A model generated the notes under the pieces. That model did not search any database. It saw only the letters and a program-made list of their open reading frames with translations, and had not been told where the DNA came from. A program made the position numbers and the translations under genes. From JACCVL01 sp038232655 (GTDB taxonomy: Bacteria > Actinomycetota > Actinomycetes > Propionibacteriales > Nocardioidaceae): DNA of 49,906 nucleotides. The stretch spans positions 1-49,906 of the forward strand of contig JBBSNM010000008.1 in the NCBI GenBank assembly GCA_038232655.1, read 5' to 3'. Positions 1 to 7,687 of this stretch are shown here, in pieces (position 1 is the stretch's first letter; every line of letters starts with the position of its first letter).

Positions 1-324
1 CTGCTCGAGGTCGAAGCCGGCTGGCGCGACATGAAACAGATCCTCGACCTGCGCCCGGTCCACCACCGCCTCGAGGACCGCATCCGCGCCCACGTCATCT
101 TGTGCTGGCTCGCGCTGCTGCTGATCCGCATCGCCGAGACCCGCACCGCCGACACCTGGACCAACCTCCGCCGCGAACTGCAACGCCTGCACGTCGGCTA
201 CTTCACCGGCCCCGCCGGCAGCTACCACCAGACCACCGAGCCCACCGCGGCGCAGCGGCGCATCCTGTCCCAGCTCGACATCCCCCCGACGCCCCGGATC
301 CTGCAACTCAACACCACCAGCTGA
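1..324 (+). CDS. IS1634-like DDE transposase, C-terminal part (cut by window edge)
   Basis: An open frame runs from base 1 to a TGA at 322-324, so the gene starts left of the window; the first ATG, at 31, is internal. The visible 107 residues match what I know of the end of IS1634/IS4-type transposases: a W-R-D-M-K stretch, then a segment like RPVHHRLEDRIRAHV, then a hydrophobic helix (CWLALLLIRIAE) that follows the last catalytic acidic residue, and a short tail ending at LNTTS. It would act in DNA transposition. The preceding catalytic residues lie outside the window, so intactness cannot be judged. It points in the opposite direction to the next genes and probably marks the right end of an insertion sequence. 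Confidence 0.75.
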   Translation: MLEVEAGWRDMKQILDLRPVHHRLEDRIRAHVILCWLALLLIRIAETRTADTWTNLRRELQRLHVGYFTGPAGSYHQTTEPTAAQRRILSQLDIPPTPRILQLNTTS

Positions 325-344
325 GCGAATCCCCGCCCGGACTA

Positions 345-361
345 GTGACACGCCGTGTCAC
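345..361. terminator. Perfect 7-bp hairpin after the transposase gene
   Basis: GTGACAC, a 3-nt spacer, then GTGTCAC form a perfect inverted repeat 20 bases after the transposase stop codon. It may be a terminator or part of the insertion sequence end. There is no T-run, so the terminator reading is tentative. Confidence 0.4.
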
Positions 362-403
362 CGGGCCAACACGCGTTTCCGCAGGTCAACCCCCACATTC
401 GCG

Positions 404-559
404 TCACCCGACGATCAACGAGCTGCGGAACTCCGGCACGAACGCGGAGTCGCTGACCAGCTGCTTGGTGCCGAGTGACACGCCAGGACTGATGAGCACG
501 ACCGCGACCGTGCTCCAGACAGCAACGGCGCCGAGTCCGGCCGTCAGACCACGGTGCAT
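404..559 (-). CDS. Small single-pass membrane or secreted peptide, 51 aa, unknown function
   Basis: An ATG at 559-557 opens a 51-codon frame ending in TGA at 406-404. The start has a good Shine-Dalgarno (GGAGGG, about 6 nt upstream). The peptide begins MHRGLTAGLGAVAVWSTVAV and continues with VLISPGV, a hydrophobic stretch of about 20 residues after one Arg and one His. This looks like a membrane anchor or uncleaved signal. The remaining 25 residues are hydrophilic and end in SSLIVG. I recognise no family. It lies in the same direction as the acetyltransferase upstream (gap 120 nt), and an operator-like repeat cluster sits in that gap. It could also be the N-terminal remnant of a gene shortened when the neighbouring transposon arrived. 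Confidence 0.55.
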   Translation of the reverse strand: MHRGLTAGLGAVAVWSTVAVVLISPGVSLGTKQLVSDSAFVPEFRSSLIVG

Positions 560-598
560 GGGCGTCCCTCCGCGTCGGCCTGGACCGGATGATTACTT

Positions 599-627
599 GT
601 AGTGGTCACAACACTACTTTACGTAGT
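599..627. promoter_or_regulatory. Operator-like repeats with GTAGTG/CACTAC half-sites
   Basis: GTAGTG (599-604) and CACTAC (612-617) form a perfect inverted repeat with a 7-nt spacer. ACTAC (613-617) pairs again with GTAGT (623-627), so there are three half-sites in 29 bp. The cluster lies 40 bases upstream of the 51-residue peptide gene on the minus strand. ACTAC/GTAGT dyads are typical of winged-helix repressors such as the BlaI/CopY group, but no such regulator gene is visible here. Confidence 0.5.
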
Positions 628-679
628 CTTGCGACGCCAAGGGCTGCTCCCTGCGATGGGAGCCTTCGCGGCGGTCGTC

Positions 680-1282
680 CTAGCTGGTCCCCAACCGTTC
701 GGACCCGCCGGGCGCCGCAGACCGAGGTGGGTCGCAGCGGCGAGAGCGCCGGAGCCGGTAGAGAACGTGGCGACGAAGCGGGCCGGTCGCAACAGCGGGA
801 TGGTCGAAGTCGTCGGCGAGGTCGCAGGTCATGCCGAGGCGCTCCATGACCGCACGCGACGGCCGGTTGACAGCCGCTGTCATCGACACGATCTCGCTCA
901 GACCGACGACGTCGAAGCCGTACGCCACGGCCGCGCGGGCCGCCTCGGTCGCGTACCCCCGGTGCCACGCCCCGCGGGCCAGCCGCCACCCAACCTCCAC
1001 CGCACCAGCGTGCGGATTGGTGTCCGGCGGCCGCCAAATGCCGGCAAATCCCAAAAACGCGGGTCCACCCTTGACCTCGACGACCCACTGGGAGAAGCCG
1101 TCGGTGGCGAATCCCCTTTCGAACCGGTCGACGAGTGCGTCGGAGTGCTCGCGAGACAGCGTCCCGGGGAAGTAGCGCATCACCTCGGGGTCGGCGTTCA
1201 TCGCCGCGAACGGGTCGCGGTCGGCCTCGGTCCACCTGCGCAGGACCAGGCGCTCGGTGCTCAGTGACGGCTCGTCTCGCAT
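680..1282 (-). CDS. GNAT-family N-acetyltransferase (RimJ/RimL type)
   Basis: The 200-residue protein opens with the classic RimJ/RimL N-terminus (STERLVLRRWTEADRDPFAAM, with PEVMRYFPG following at about 30-40). A W-R-L-A-R-G-AWHRGYATEAA segment near residues 100-115 is the acetyl-CoA-binding motif A (R/Q-x-x-G-x-A/G analog, here RGYAT). NRPSRAVMERLGM near 140-150 is the usual C-terminal motif. Members transfer acetyl groups to N-terminal or other amines; the substrate here is unknown. The last 20 residues, rich in Arg, Pro and Ser, extend beyond the normal RRHVLYRL ending. It lies 40 nt downstream of an alpha/beta hydrolase gene on the same strand, perhaps as an operon. The ATG has no strong ribosome-binding site. 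Confidence 0.85.
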   Translation of the reverse strand: MRDEPSLSTERLVLRRWTEADRDPFAAMNADPEVMRYFPGTLSREHSDALVDRFERGFATDGFSQWVVEVKGGPAFLGFAGIWRPPDTNPHAGAVEVGWRLARGAWHRGYATEAARAAVAYGFDVVGLSEIVSMTAAVNRPSRAVMERLGMTCDLADDFDHPAVATGPLRRHVLYRLRRSRRCDPPRSAAPGGSERLGTS

Positions 1283-1322
1283 GTTCGGGTGCGAATGTCG
1301 CGGATGAGGGTGGCGGGGACGG

Positions 1323-2096
1323 TCAAGCGGTCGCGGCCAGGACGGTTGTCACCGTTCTCGCGGGTTGGTCCCAGTGCGGGAAGTGCCCGCAGGCGTCGAA
1401 CAGCTCGAGGCGGGCATCGGGGAAGAGCGCCTGCGCCCGGCTGGCCTGGGAGACCAGGGTGACCCGGTCCTGCTTGCCCCAGACGATGAGCACGGGCCCG
1501 GGCAGCGTGCCGCTCGGCGCACCCTCCTGGTCCGGCCCCGTGGACAGCGCTTTGATCGCCGGCCGGGCGCCGGGCGAGTCGGCCAGACCCTGGAGCTGGG
1601 CGGTGGCGAAATCCGCCGGGACCGCCCACGGCCGCGCGGACAGCTGGGCGAGCAACGCAGTGCGGCCGGCCGACGTGCCGAGGACGGTCGGCAGGGTCGG
1701 GCGGACCCGGCGTACGAGAGCCACCGATGCCGTCAGCGTCGCGCCGAAGGCCTGCTTCTGCCGCGGGGTCCAGAAGCCGCCCGGGTCGAGGGCGACGATC
1801 GAGCGGCCGAGTCCACGCCGCGCCATCTCCAGCACCAGGCGGGCTCCGAAGGAGCTGCCGACCAGGTCGGCTTGGTCGATCCCCTCCGTACGCAGGTGCG
1901 ACTCCAGCTCGTCGGCATAGCGCGCGAACGTGACCTCGCCGTCGAGGGGCGGCGTCTCACCGAAGCCGGGGAGGTCCAGGGCGACCACCTCCCGTTCGGC
2001 TGCGAGACCGTCCAGGACGAACCGCCAGCCGCTCATGTCGGCGATGCCGGGGACGAGCACGAGCGGGCGCCCGGAGCCGGTGCGGACGGTGTGCAT
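1323..2096 (-). CDS. Alpha/beta hydrolase
   Basis: The 257-residue protein has the alpha/beta-hydrolase fold signature: an oxyanion-side PLVLVPGIADMSGW segment near residues 11-24, DLPGFGETPP at 41-50, and the nucleophile elbow G80-S-S82-F-G84. The acid lies in VWGKQD (D210) and the base in the GHFPHWDQP motif (H238), so the triad is complete. The length is typical for esterases or C-C hydrolases of this group; the substrate is unknown. Start: ATG at 2096 with AAGGG about 9 nt upstream. It is transcribed with the acetyltransferase downstream. Confidence 0.85.
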   Translation of the reverse strand: MHTVRTGSGRPLVLVPGIADMSGWRFVLDGLAAEREVVALDLPGFGETPPLDGEVTFARYADELESHLRTEGIDQADLVGSSFGARLVLEMARRGLGRSIVALDPGGFWTPRQKQAFGATLTASVALVRRVRPTLPTVLGTSAGRTALLAQLSARPWAVPADFATAQLQGLADSPGARPAIKALSTGPDQEGAPSGTLPGPVLIVWGKQDRVTLVSQASRAQALFPDARLELFDACGHFPHWDQPARTVTTVLAATA

Positions 2097-2230
2097 AGGT
2101 CGGCCCTTCGCCGGGAGACTGCCCGGGCAGCCACGGTGCGTGGGCCCTTGGTGGCCTATTCACCGTAGCACCAAGTGCGCGGATGGGGGCCAGCGGTGGC
2201 GCGGTTGCTGGGCCGGTTCGCGACCGCCAC

Positions 2231-2236
2231 TAGGGT
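2231..2236 (+). promoter_or_regulatory. -10 box for leaderless eamA-like gene
   Basis: TAGGGT lies exactly 6 nt before the GTG start at 2243, and no Shine-Dalgarno is visible. This geometry is expected for leaderless transcription in actinomycetes. Confidence 0.55.
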
Positions 2237-2242
2237 GCCGCG

Positions 2243-3088
2243 GTGGTCGTGGTTCTCGCGCTCGGGTGCGCGCTGTCGTACGGAGTGTCGGACTTCGTCG
2301 GCGGCCTGCTCGCGCGCCGCATCAGCCCGTGGGCGGTGGCAGTCGTAGGCCAGGCCGCCGCAACCGTGCTGACGCTGGCGTTGGCACTGGTTGTCGGCGG
2401 CGACCCGACGGCCAGCGACTGGGCCTGGTCGGCGCTGGCCGGGGTGGGCTCCGGCGCCGGCGTCGCCTTTCTCTACCGCGGGCTCGGCGCCGGCTCGATG
2501 AGCGTGGTCGCGCCCGTGTCGGCGCTGCTCGCCGCCCTGGTCCCCGTCGCGGTCGGCGTCGTGACCGGCGAACGGCCCGCCACGCTCACCTGGCTGGGGG
2601 TCGCGTGCGCACTACCGGCAATCTGGCTGGTGTCGAGCGTGGGTGAGGACCACCACGCTGAACCGACAGGCCGGCGCCGCCGCGCCGATCTCATGGACGC
2701 AACGCTGGCCGGGCTCGGCTTCGGTGTGTTGTTCGCCTCGCTGGGCCAGGTGCCAGACGGGGCTGGCTTCGGGCCATTGACGTTGACCCAAAGCGTCGGC
2801 GTCGCCACGACGATCGTGCTGGCGACGGCGCTCGGGGCGCCGTGGGTGCCGCGTGGCCGCACCGCGGTTCACGCAGTCTGGGTGGGCGTGCTCGGCATGG
2901 CCGCCACGGTGCTGTTCCTGCTGGCCACGCAGACCGGTCTGCTGACGGTGGCCGGCGTACTGGCATCGCTCTACCCGGCCTCCACGGTGTTGCTGGCCGC
3001 TGTGGTGCTGCACGAGCGGATCGGACGTGGCCAGGGGGTCGGTCTGGCGCTGGCGGCTGTCGCCGTCGCCCTGGTCGCCGCCGGCTGA
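2243..3088 (+). CDS. EamA/DMT-family transporter
   Basis: The 281-residue protein has about ten hydrophobic segments in two homologous halves, as in EamA (drug/metabolite transporter) permeases. The first half runs from VVLALGCALSYGVSDFVGGL to LVSSVGED. A charged loop (PTGRRRRADLMD) follows at about 140-150. The second half ends with LYPASTVLLAAVVLHERIG, the conserved EamA motif with Glu after the ninth helix. It probably exports a small metabolite across the inner membrane; the substrate is unknown. The GTG start is chosen because a -10 box ends 6 nt upstream and the protein begins directly with helix 1. It is convergent with the purine block. Confidence 0.88.
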   Translation: MVVVLALGCALSYGVSDFVGGLLARRISPWAVAVVGQAAATVLTLALALVVGGDPTASDWAWSALAGVGSGAGVAFLYRGLGAGSMSVVAPVSALLAALVPVAVGVVTGERPATLTWLGVACALPAIWLVSSVGEDHHAEPTGRRRRADLMDATLAGLGFGVLFASLGQVPDGAGFGPLTLTQSVGVATTIVLATALGAPWVPRGRTAVHAVWVGVLGMAATVLFLLATQTGLLTVAGVLASLYPASTVLLAAVVLHERIGRGQGVGLALAAVAVALVAAG

Positions 3089-3106
3089 CCTACGCCCCGC
3101 TTCCCT

Positions 3107-3162
3107 CCAAGTTGTCACTACCACGTTGCGTGAGAACGGCATTCTGCCGGTGACAACCTTGG
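3107..3162. terminator. Long imperfect inverted repeat between convergent genes (possible bidirectional terminator)
   Basis: CCAAGTTGTCAC (3107-3118) pairs with GTGACAACCTTGG (3150-3162), 12 bp with one bulged C and a 31-nt loop. It lies between the stop codons of the EamA gene and purQ. Its AAGTTGTC core recurs in the hairpins at 7604-7653 and, with one change, 21309-21363. Confidence 0.55.
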
Positions 3163-3166
3163 GGGG

Positions 3167-3835
3167 TCAGGCGGCCAGCGTCCGCAGCGCCGAGGTGAAG
3201 AAGCCCAGCCCGTCGGTGCCCGGCCCACACAACGACTCCACCGCGTGCTCGGGGTGCGGCATCAGCCCGACGACGTTGCCCTCTGCGTTGGTGATGCCGG
3301 CGATGTCGCGCACCGAGCCGTTGGGGTTGCCACCGACGTATCGGACCACGACCCGCCCGTCCCCCTCGAGCCGGTCAAGGGTGCCAGCATCGGCGACGAA
3401 GCCGCCCTCGCCGTTCTTGAGCGGAACGACGACCTCCTGCCCCGCCTCGTACGCGGTCGTCCACGCGGTCGCCGAGCTCTCGACGCGCAGCCGCTGGTCG
3501 CGGCAGACGAAGCGGCGGTGGTCGTTGCGGATCAGCGCACCCGGCAGCAGGTGCGCCTCGCACAGCACCTGGAAGCCGTTGCAGATGCCGAGCACCGGCA
3601 TGCCACCACCTGCGGCCGCGACCACCTCGGCCATCACCGGCGCGAAGCGGGCGATCGCCCCGCAGCGCAGGTAGTCGCCGTACGAGAAGCCGCCCGGCAG
3701 CACCACCGCGTCGACACCGCGCAGGTCGTGGTCGCCGTGCCACAGCGGCACCGCCTCGCCACCGGCGATCCGCACCGCGCGGGCCGCGTCGACGTCGTCG
3801 AGCGAGCCGGGGAAGGTGACGACGCCGACCCGCAT
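3167..3835 (-). CDS. purQ: Phosphoribosylformylglycinamidine synthase, glutaminase subunit PurQ
   Basis: This subunit hydrolyses glutamine and feeds ammonia to PurL in step 4 of purine synthesis (FGAR to FGAM). The 222-residue class I amidotransferase domain is complete. It shows PGGFSYGDYLRCGAIA at 47-62, nucleophile C85 in LGICNGFQ, and the H194/E196 pair in MPHPEHAVE. The ATG at 3835 overlaps the purS stop (TGATG), which implies translational coupling and rules out the longer upstream reading. It is the last gene of the leftward purine block. The purL gene that usually follows in actinomycetes is absent; a convergent EamA gene lies there instead. Confidence 0.96.
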   Translation of the reverse strand: MRVGVVTFPGSLDDVDAARAVRIAGGEAVPLWHGDHDLRGVDAVVLPGGFSYGDYLRCGAIARFAPVMAEVVAAAGGGMPVLGICNGFQVLCEAHLLPGALIRNDHRRFVCRDQRLRVESSATAWTTAYEAGQEVVVPLKNGEGGFVADAGTLDRLEGDGRVVVRYVGGNPNGSVRDIAGITNAEGNVVGLMPHPEHAVESLCGPGTDGLGFFTSALRTLAA

Positions 3836-4080
3836 CAGCTCTCGACCCGCACGTCGAAGTCCTCGATGACCGGGTTGGACAGCAGGGTCGCGGCCATCGC
3901 CCGCACCTGCTCGAGCCGCTCCGGCGTGACCTCGCCGTCGAGCGCGAGCTCGAACCGCTTGCCCTGCCGGACGTCCGTCACACCCTCGAAGCCGAGGCGC
4001 GGCAGCGCGCCGTGCACCGCCTTGCCCTGCGGGTCGAGAATCTCGGGCTTCAGCATCACGTCGACGACGACGCGGGCCAT
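3835..4080 (-). CDS. purS: Phosphoribosylformylglycinamidine synthase subunit PurS
   Basis: An 81-residue protein of the usual PurS length, starting MARVVVDVMLKPEILDPQGKA. The VTDVRQGKRFEL segment near 34-45 and the C-terminal NPVIEDFDVRVE are family hallmarks. PurS bridges PurQ and small-type PurL in the FGAM synthase complex. The start ATG at 4080 is followed by a short frame whose TGA overlaps the purQ ATG. Upstream lie a TAGACT -10-like element and an 8-bp hairpin, so purSQ may have its own promoter separate from the GAF-ANTAR gene. Confidence 0.95.
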   Translation of the reverse strand: MARVVVDVMLKPEILDPQGKAVHGALPRLGFEGVTDVRQGKRFELALDGEVTPERLEQVRAMAATLLSNPVIEDFDVRVES

Positions 4081-4113
4081 GGGCTGCTCCAGGGACGGCG
4101 GGGCATTGGACCG

Positions 4114-4136
4114 GGTGCGCCAGCACGGGGCGCACC
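4114..4136 (-). promoter_or_regulatory. Perfect 8-bp hairpin in the purS leader
   Basis: GGTGCGCC and GGCGCACC, separated by 7 nt, form a perfect stem 34 nt upstream of purS and 34 nt past the GAF-ANTAR stop. On the minus strand a TAGACT box lies just upstream. It could terminate the GAF-ANTAR transcript or be a leader attenuator of purSQ; the sequence does not decide. Confidence 0.45.
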
Positions 4137-4169
4137 GGCAGTCTAGTGACCGGTCAGCCCGCGCCCCCC

Positions 4170-4877
4170 TCACTCCGGCTGGCGGGTGCTGCGGTTGTGG
4201 GTGTCGACAAGGTTGGCCGCGACGACCGCGAGCTTGGTGTTGGAGTCGCGAGAGCTGCGTACGAGGTACTGGAAGGCCTGGTCCTCGTCGACGCCGAAGC
4301 GCTCCATCGCGATCCCGATCGCCTGCCCGATCACCTTGCGCGACAACAGCCCCTGGTTCAGCTGCTGCTCGGTGCGCGCCTGACCGAACGCGATCCCGGC
4401 ATGGGTCGCGAACAGCCGGGCGATCTGCTCCGCCTCGCGGTCGAAGACGTCCGCCCGGTCGGAGTAGCAGTTCAGGGCGCCCAGGTTGTCGACCGAGGTG
4501 TAGAGCAGGAAGGCCATCCGCGAACGCACGCCGATGTCGGCGATGGCCGCGGAGAACTTCGGCCAGCGGTGCGGGTCGTGGAGGTTGTCGACCTCGACCG
4601 GCCGCTGGCGATACAGGGTGTCGAGACACGGCCCCTCACCCAGCTCGTACTGGATGGCGTCGATGCGGCGCGCCCGGTCACCGGTCGCCGCCGCCGTCTC
4701 CACCAGCCGATTCTTGTGGACGATCGAGATACTCACGTCGTCCGCGCCCGGCACCGTGTCCCGCGCGGTGACCACGATGGCGTCCAGGGTGTCTTGCAGT
4801 GTGTCGCTGGCCTCGAGGGTGCGCGCGACGGCACCCATGTCTTGGGCCAGCTTCTTGGTTTCGGTGGCTGTCGTCAT
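4170..4877 (-). CDS. GAF and ANTAR domain RNA-binding antiterminator
   Basis: The 235-residue protein has an N-terminal GAF sensor domain (about 25-165, with the GEGPCLDTLYRQRPVEVDNL segment typical of actinobacterial GAF-ANTAR proteins). A C-terminal ANTAR domain follows (about 170-230: LLSRKVIGQAIGIAMERFGV, then DEDQAFQYLVRSSRDSN). ANTAR domains bind paired RNA stem-loops and prevent termination, which suggests a ligand-controlled antiterminator in the cytoplasm. The ligand and target are unknown. It sits between purC and purS on the same strand. That position may be chance, or it may mean it regulates nucleotide genes. A start at 4877 gives the full GAF domain; no strong ribosome-binding site is seen. 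Confidence 0.9.
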   Translation of the reverse strand: MTTATETKKLAQDMGAVARTLEASDTLQDTLDAIVVTARDTVPGADDVSISIVHKNRLVETAAATGDRARRIDAIQYELGEGPCLDTLYRQRPVEVDNLHDPHRWPKFSAAIADIGVRSRMAFLLYTSVDNLGALNCYSDRADVFDREAEQIARLFATHAGIAFGQARTEQQLNQGLLSRKVIGQAIGIAMERFGVDEDQAFQYLVRSSRDSNTKLAVVAANLVDTHNRSTRQPE

Positions 4878-5026
4878 GGCCCTGCACCCCCAGCGAGGCA
4901 GTGGGCGTGTCGCGCCGGCAGCGCCCGCGCGACCGGTGTGGTCAACGTACTCCTGCCGGGTGCCCGGCGGGGAGATCGCGGCGATGTTGCTGTGCCCGGG
5001 TGGGCCGCTCGATACCTTGGCTGGAG

Positions 5027-5072
5027 CCGGCTGGAGGTCTGGGTCCAGCAGCGTGCCCAGGCCTCCAGTCGG
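5027..5072. terminator. Imperfect 17-bp inverted repeat in the purC/GAF-ANTAR gap
   Basis: Arms 5027-5043 and 5056-5072 (CCGGCTGGAGGTCTGGG and CCCAGGCCTCCAGTCGG) pair over 17 bp with two mismatches and a 12-nt loop. It lies 130 nt past purC and 150 nt before the GAF-ANTAR start, in the 325-base gap 4878-5202 where I see no gene. A terminator after purC is the simplest reading. Confidence 0.45.
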
Positions 5073-5202
5073 CCCGGCGCGACGCTCAGCTCAGCCCCAT
5101 ACGCCAGCGCGGGCCCGTTTGCGGCTCACTTGGTGCCATCCGCACCAGTGTCGGGGCGGGCTGGGTGCGCACGGGACCGAGTGGCGTGCCGGTCCGGGTC
5201 TC

Positions 5203-6078
5203 TCAGCCGAAGGCGGTGCCGGTGAGCCGCTCGTACACCTCCAGGTAGCGCGCACGAGTCTGCTCGACCACGTCGTCGGGCAGCCGCGGCGGCGGTTCGT
5301 CCAGGTCCCGGCGCCAGCCGCTCGCCGGTGACGTGAGCCAGTCCCTGACGTACTGCTTGTCGTACGCGGGCTGCGGCCGGCCAGGCTCCCACCTGTCGGC
5401 CGGCCAGAAGCGTGACGAGTCCGGGGTCAGCACCTCGTCGGCGAGCACGATGGTGCCGTCGACGCGGTGGCCGAACTCGAGCTTGGTGTCGGCCAGCAGG
5501 ATGCCGCGGTCGCGGGCGACCTGGTTCGCCCGGTCGTAGATCGTGAGGGTCAACCGCCGCAGCTCGGCGGCCTTGTCGACACCCACGGTCGCCTGCACCG
5601 CGTCGTAGGAGACGTTCTCGTCGTGGTCGCCGTACGCAGCCTTTGTCGCGGGCGTGAAGATCGGCTCGGGCAGGCGGGAGCCGTCGACCAGGCCCGCCGG
5701 CAGGTCGACGCCGCAGATCGCACCGGTGGCCTGGTAGTCGGCCAACCCCGAGCCGGCCAGGCACCCGCGGGCGACACACTCCACGGGATACATCGCCAGC
5801 CGCTCGCAGACCACCGCACGGCCGCGCACCTGCTCCGGAACGTCGGTGCTCACCACGTGGTGGGGCACCAGATCAGCCAGCTGCTCGAACCACCACAGCG
5901 ACATCGCGGTCAGCACGGCGCCCTTGTCGGGGATGCCGGGCTCGAGCATGTGGTCATAGGCGCTGATCCGGTCGCTGGCGACCATCAGCAGGTGCCCGTC
6001 GGGCAGCTCGTACAGGTCGCGCACCTTGCCCGAGTGCAGGTGGGTGAGGCCGGGCAGGGCCGGCTGCGGGCCGCTCAC
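5203..6078 (-). CDS. purC: Phosphoribosylaminoimidazole-succinocarboxamide synthase (SAICAR synthetase) PurC
   Basis: PurC ligates aspartate to CAIR with ATP in purine synthesis. The 291-residue protein shows HSGKVRDLYEL at 15-25, the SDRISAYDHMLEPGIPDKG segment near 35-53, and the downstream ILLADTKLEFGHRVDG motif near 192-207. The length fits the roughly 290-300-residue actinobacterial form. It starts with GTG at 6078, overlapping the purB stop by 4 nt (GTGA), so the two are translationally coupled. The GAF-ANTAR gene follows after a 325-base gap. Confidence 0.96.
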   Translation of the reverse strand: MSGPQPALPGLTHLHSGKVRDLYELPDGHLLMVASDRISAYDHMLEPGIPDKGAVLTAMSLWWFEQLADLVPHHVVSTDVPEQVRGRAVVCERLAMYPVECVARGCLAGSGLADYQATGAICGVDLPAGLVDGSRLPEPIFTPATKAAYGDHDENVSYDAVQATVGVDKAAELRRLTLTIYDRANQVARDRGILLADTKLEFGHRVDGTIVLADEVLTPDSSRFWPADRWEPGRPQPAYDKQYVRDWLTSPASGWRRDLDEPPPRLPDDVVEQTRARYLEVYERLTGTAFG

Positions 6079-7550
6079 AGGATCGCGCCGGGCGCGTACG
6101 CGGCGGCCTCGGGGTGCTCGCGCACGACGTGGTCCACCCGGGCCGCGACGGCGTCGACCTGGTCGGCGGCGCTGCCGGTGAACGACAGCGGCTCCCCCAC
6201 GAGGCCGTCGAGCTGGTCGCGGGTCAGCCCGAGCCGGGCATCGGCGGCCAACCGGTCGAACAGGTCGTTGGCGGCGGCGCCCTGCTCACGCATCCGCAGC
6301 GCGACGGCGACTGCGTGCGCCTTGATTGCCGCGTGCGCCTGCTCGCGCCCGACGCCGGCCCGCACGGCGGCCATCAGCACCTTGGTGGTGGCCAGAAACG
6401 GCAGGTAGCGGTCCAGCTCGCGGGCCACCACCGCCGGGTAGGCGCCGAAGTCGTCGAGCACCGTGAGCACGGTCTGGAACAGCCCGTCGGTGGCGAGGAA
6501 GGCCCCCGGCAGGGCGACCCGGCGCACCACCGAGCACGACACGTCGCCCTCGTTCCACTGGTCGCCGGCCAGCTCGCCGGCCATCGACAGGTAGCCGCGG
6601 ACCACGACCGTCAGCCCGTTGACCCGCTCGGCGGACCGGGTGTTCATCTTGTGCGGCATCGCGCTCGAACCGACCTGGCCGGGGCGGAAGCCCTCGGTGA
6701 CCAGCTCGCCGCCGGCCATCAGCCGGATGCTGGTGGCCAGGCTGGACGGGGCGGCAACCGTCTGCGCCAGGGCCGCGACGACGTCGAGGTCGAGCGAGCG
6801 CGGGTAGACCTGGCCGACGCTGGTGAGCACCCTGGTGAAGCCCAGGTGCTCGGCGACCCGCTGCTCCAGCGCGGCCAGCTTGGCGGGATCGCCGCCCAAC
6901 AGGTCGAGCATGTCCTGTGCGGTGCCGACCGGACCCTTGATGCCGCGCAGCGGGTAGCGCGCCAGCAGCTCCTCGAGCCGCTCGTGGGCGACCAGCAGCT
7001 CGTCGGCCACCGTGGCGAACCGCTTGCCGAGCGTCGTGGTCTGCGCGGCGACGTTGTGGCTGCGCCCCACCATCGCCAGCTCGCGGTGCTCGACGGCGCG
7101 CCGCGCGAGCCGCGCCAGGGTGGCGACGACGCGGTCGCGGACAAGGGCGAGCGACTCGCGCACCTGCAGCTGCTCGACGTTCTCGGTCAGGTCGCGGCTG
7201 GTCATGGCCTTGTGCACGTGCTCGTGGCCGGCCAGCGCGTTGAACTCCTCGATACGCGCCTTGACGTCGTGGCGGGTCACCCGCTCGCGCTCGGCGATCG
7301 AGGCGAGGTCGACGCCGTCCGCGCCGAGGTCGGCCACCTTCTCGTACGCCTCGACGGCACCCGGTGGCACGCTGACGCCCAGGTCGGCCTGGGCGCGGAG
7401 CACCGCCAGCCACAACCGACGCTCAAGCACGACCTTGTACGCCGGCGACCACAGCCGCGCCAGCTCAGGCGAGGCGTAGCGGGTCGCCAGCACATCGGGC
7501 ACGACATGGTCGTCGGACTGGCTCGGGCTCACGTGCTCATTCTCACGCAT
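6075..7550 (-). CDS. purB: Adenylosuccinate lyase PurB
   Basis: PurB cleaves SAICAR to AICAR and adenylosuccinate to AMP. The 491-residue protein carries the fumarase/aspartase signature VGSSAMPHKMNTRSAERVNG and the earlier TSRDLTENVEQLQVRESL segment. The first dozen residues (MRENEHVSPSQS) are poorly conserved in appearance; a GTG at residue 7 is an alternative start, and neither has a convincing ribosome-binding site. It lies downstream of purD after a 137-base gap containing a strong inverted repeat, so it may have its own promoter. The 3' end overlaps purC by 4 nt. Confidence 0.96.
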   Translation of the reverse strand: MRENEHVSPSQSDDHVVPDVLATRYASPELARLWSPAYKVVLERRLWLAVLRAQADLGVSVPPGAVEAYEKVADLGADGVDLASIAERERVTRHDVKARIEEFNALAGHEHVHKAMTSRDLTENVEQLQVRESLALVRDRVVATLARLARRAVEHRELAMVGRSHNVAAQTTTLGKRFATVADELLVAHERLEELLARYPLRGIKGPVGTAQDMLDLLGGDPAKLAALEQRVAEHLGFTRVLTSVGQVYPRSLDLDVVAALAQTVAAPSSLATSIRLMAGGELVTEGFRPGQVGSSAMPHKMNTRSAERVNGLTVVVRGYLSMAGELAGDQWNEGDVSCSVVRRVALPGAFLATDGLFQTVLTVLDDFGAYPAVVARELDRYLPFLATTKVLMAAVRAGVGREQAHAAIKAHAVAVALRMREQGAAANDLFDRLAADARLGLTRDQLDGLVGEPLSFTGSAADQVDAVAARVDHVVREHPEAAAYAPGAIL

Positions 7551-7603
7551 GCGCTCGCGGGCCGTCGGTGGGCTGGGCCGTCCGCGACCGTGCCACCCGC
7601 TCA

Positions 7604-7653
7604 GTGGTCAGCTACGACAAGTTTCCCGGCCGCAAGTTGTCGTCCGTGACCAC
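7604..7653. repeat. 20-bp-arm inverted repeat between purD and purB
   Basis: Arms 7604-7623 and 7634-7653 pair at 16 of 20 positions around a 10-nt GC-rich loop. The right arm and following bases (AAGTTGTCGTCCGTGACCAC then ATA) match the hairpin at 21341-21365 at about 19 of 23 positions. It may end purD transcripts, and appears to be one copy of a dispersed intergenic palindrome. Confidence 0.6.
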
Positions 7654-7687
7654 ATACGCCCGCGGGGCCGGCGCGGCAACCCGCCCG

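Noticed and set aside
4114..4136. ANTAR target RNA (paired hexaloop stems)
   Set aside because: There is only one stem and its loop has 7 nt, not the 6-nt loops with fixed A and G of ANTAR targets.
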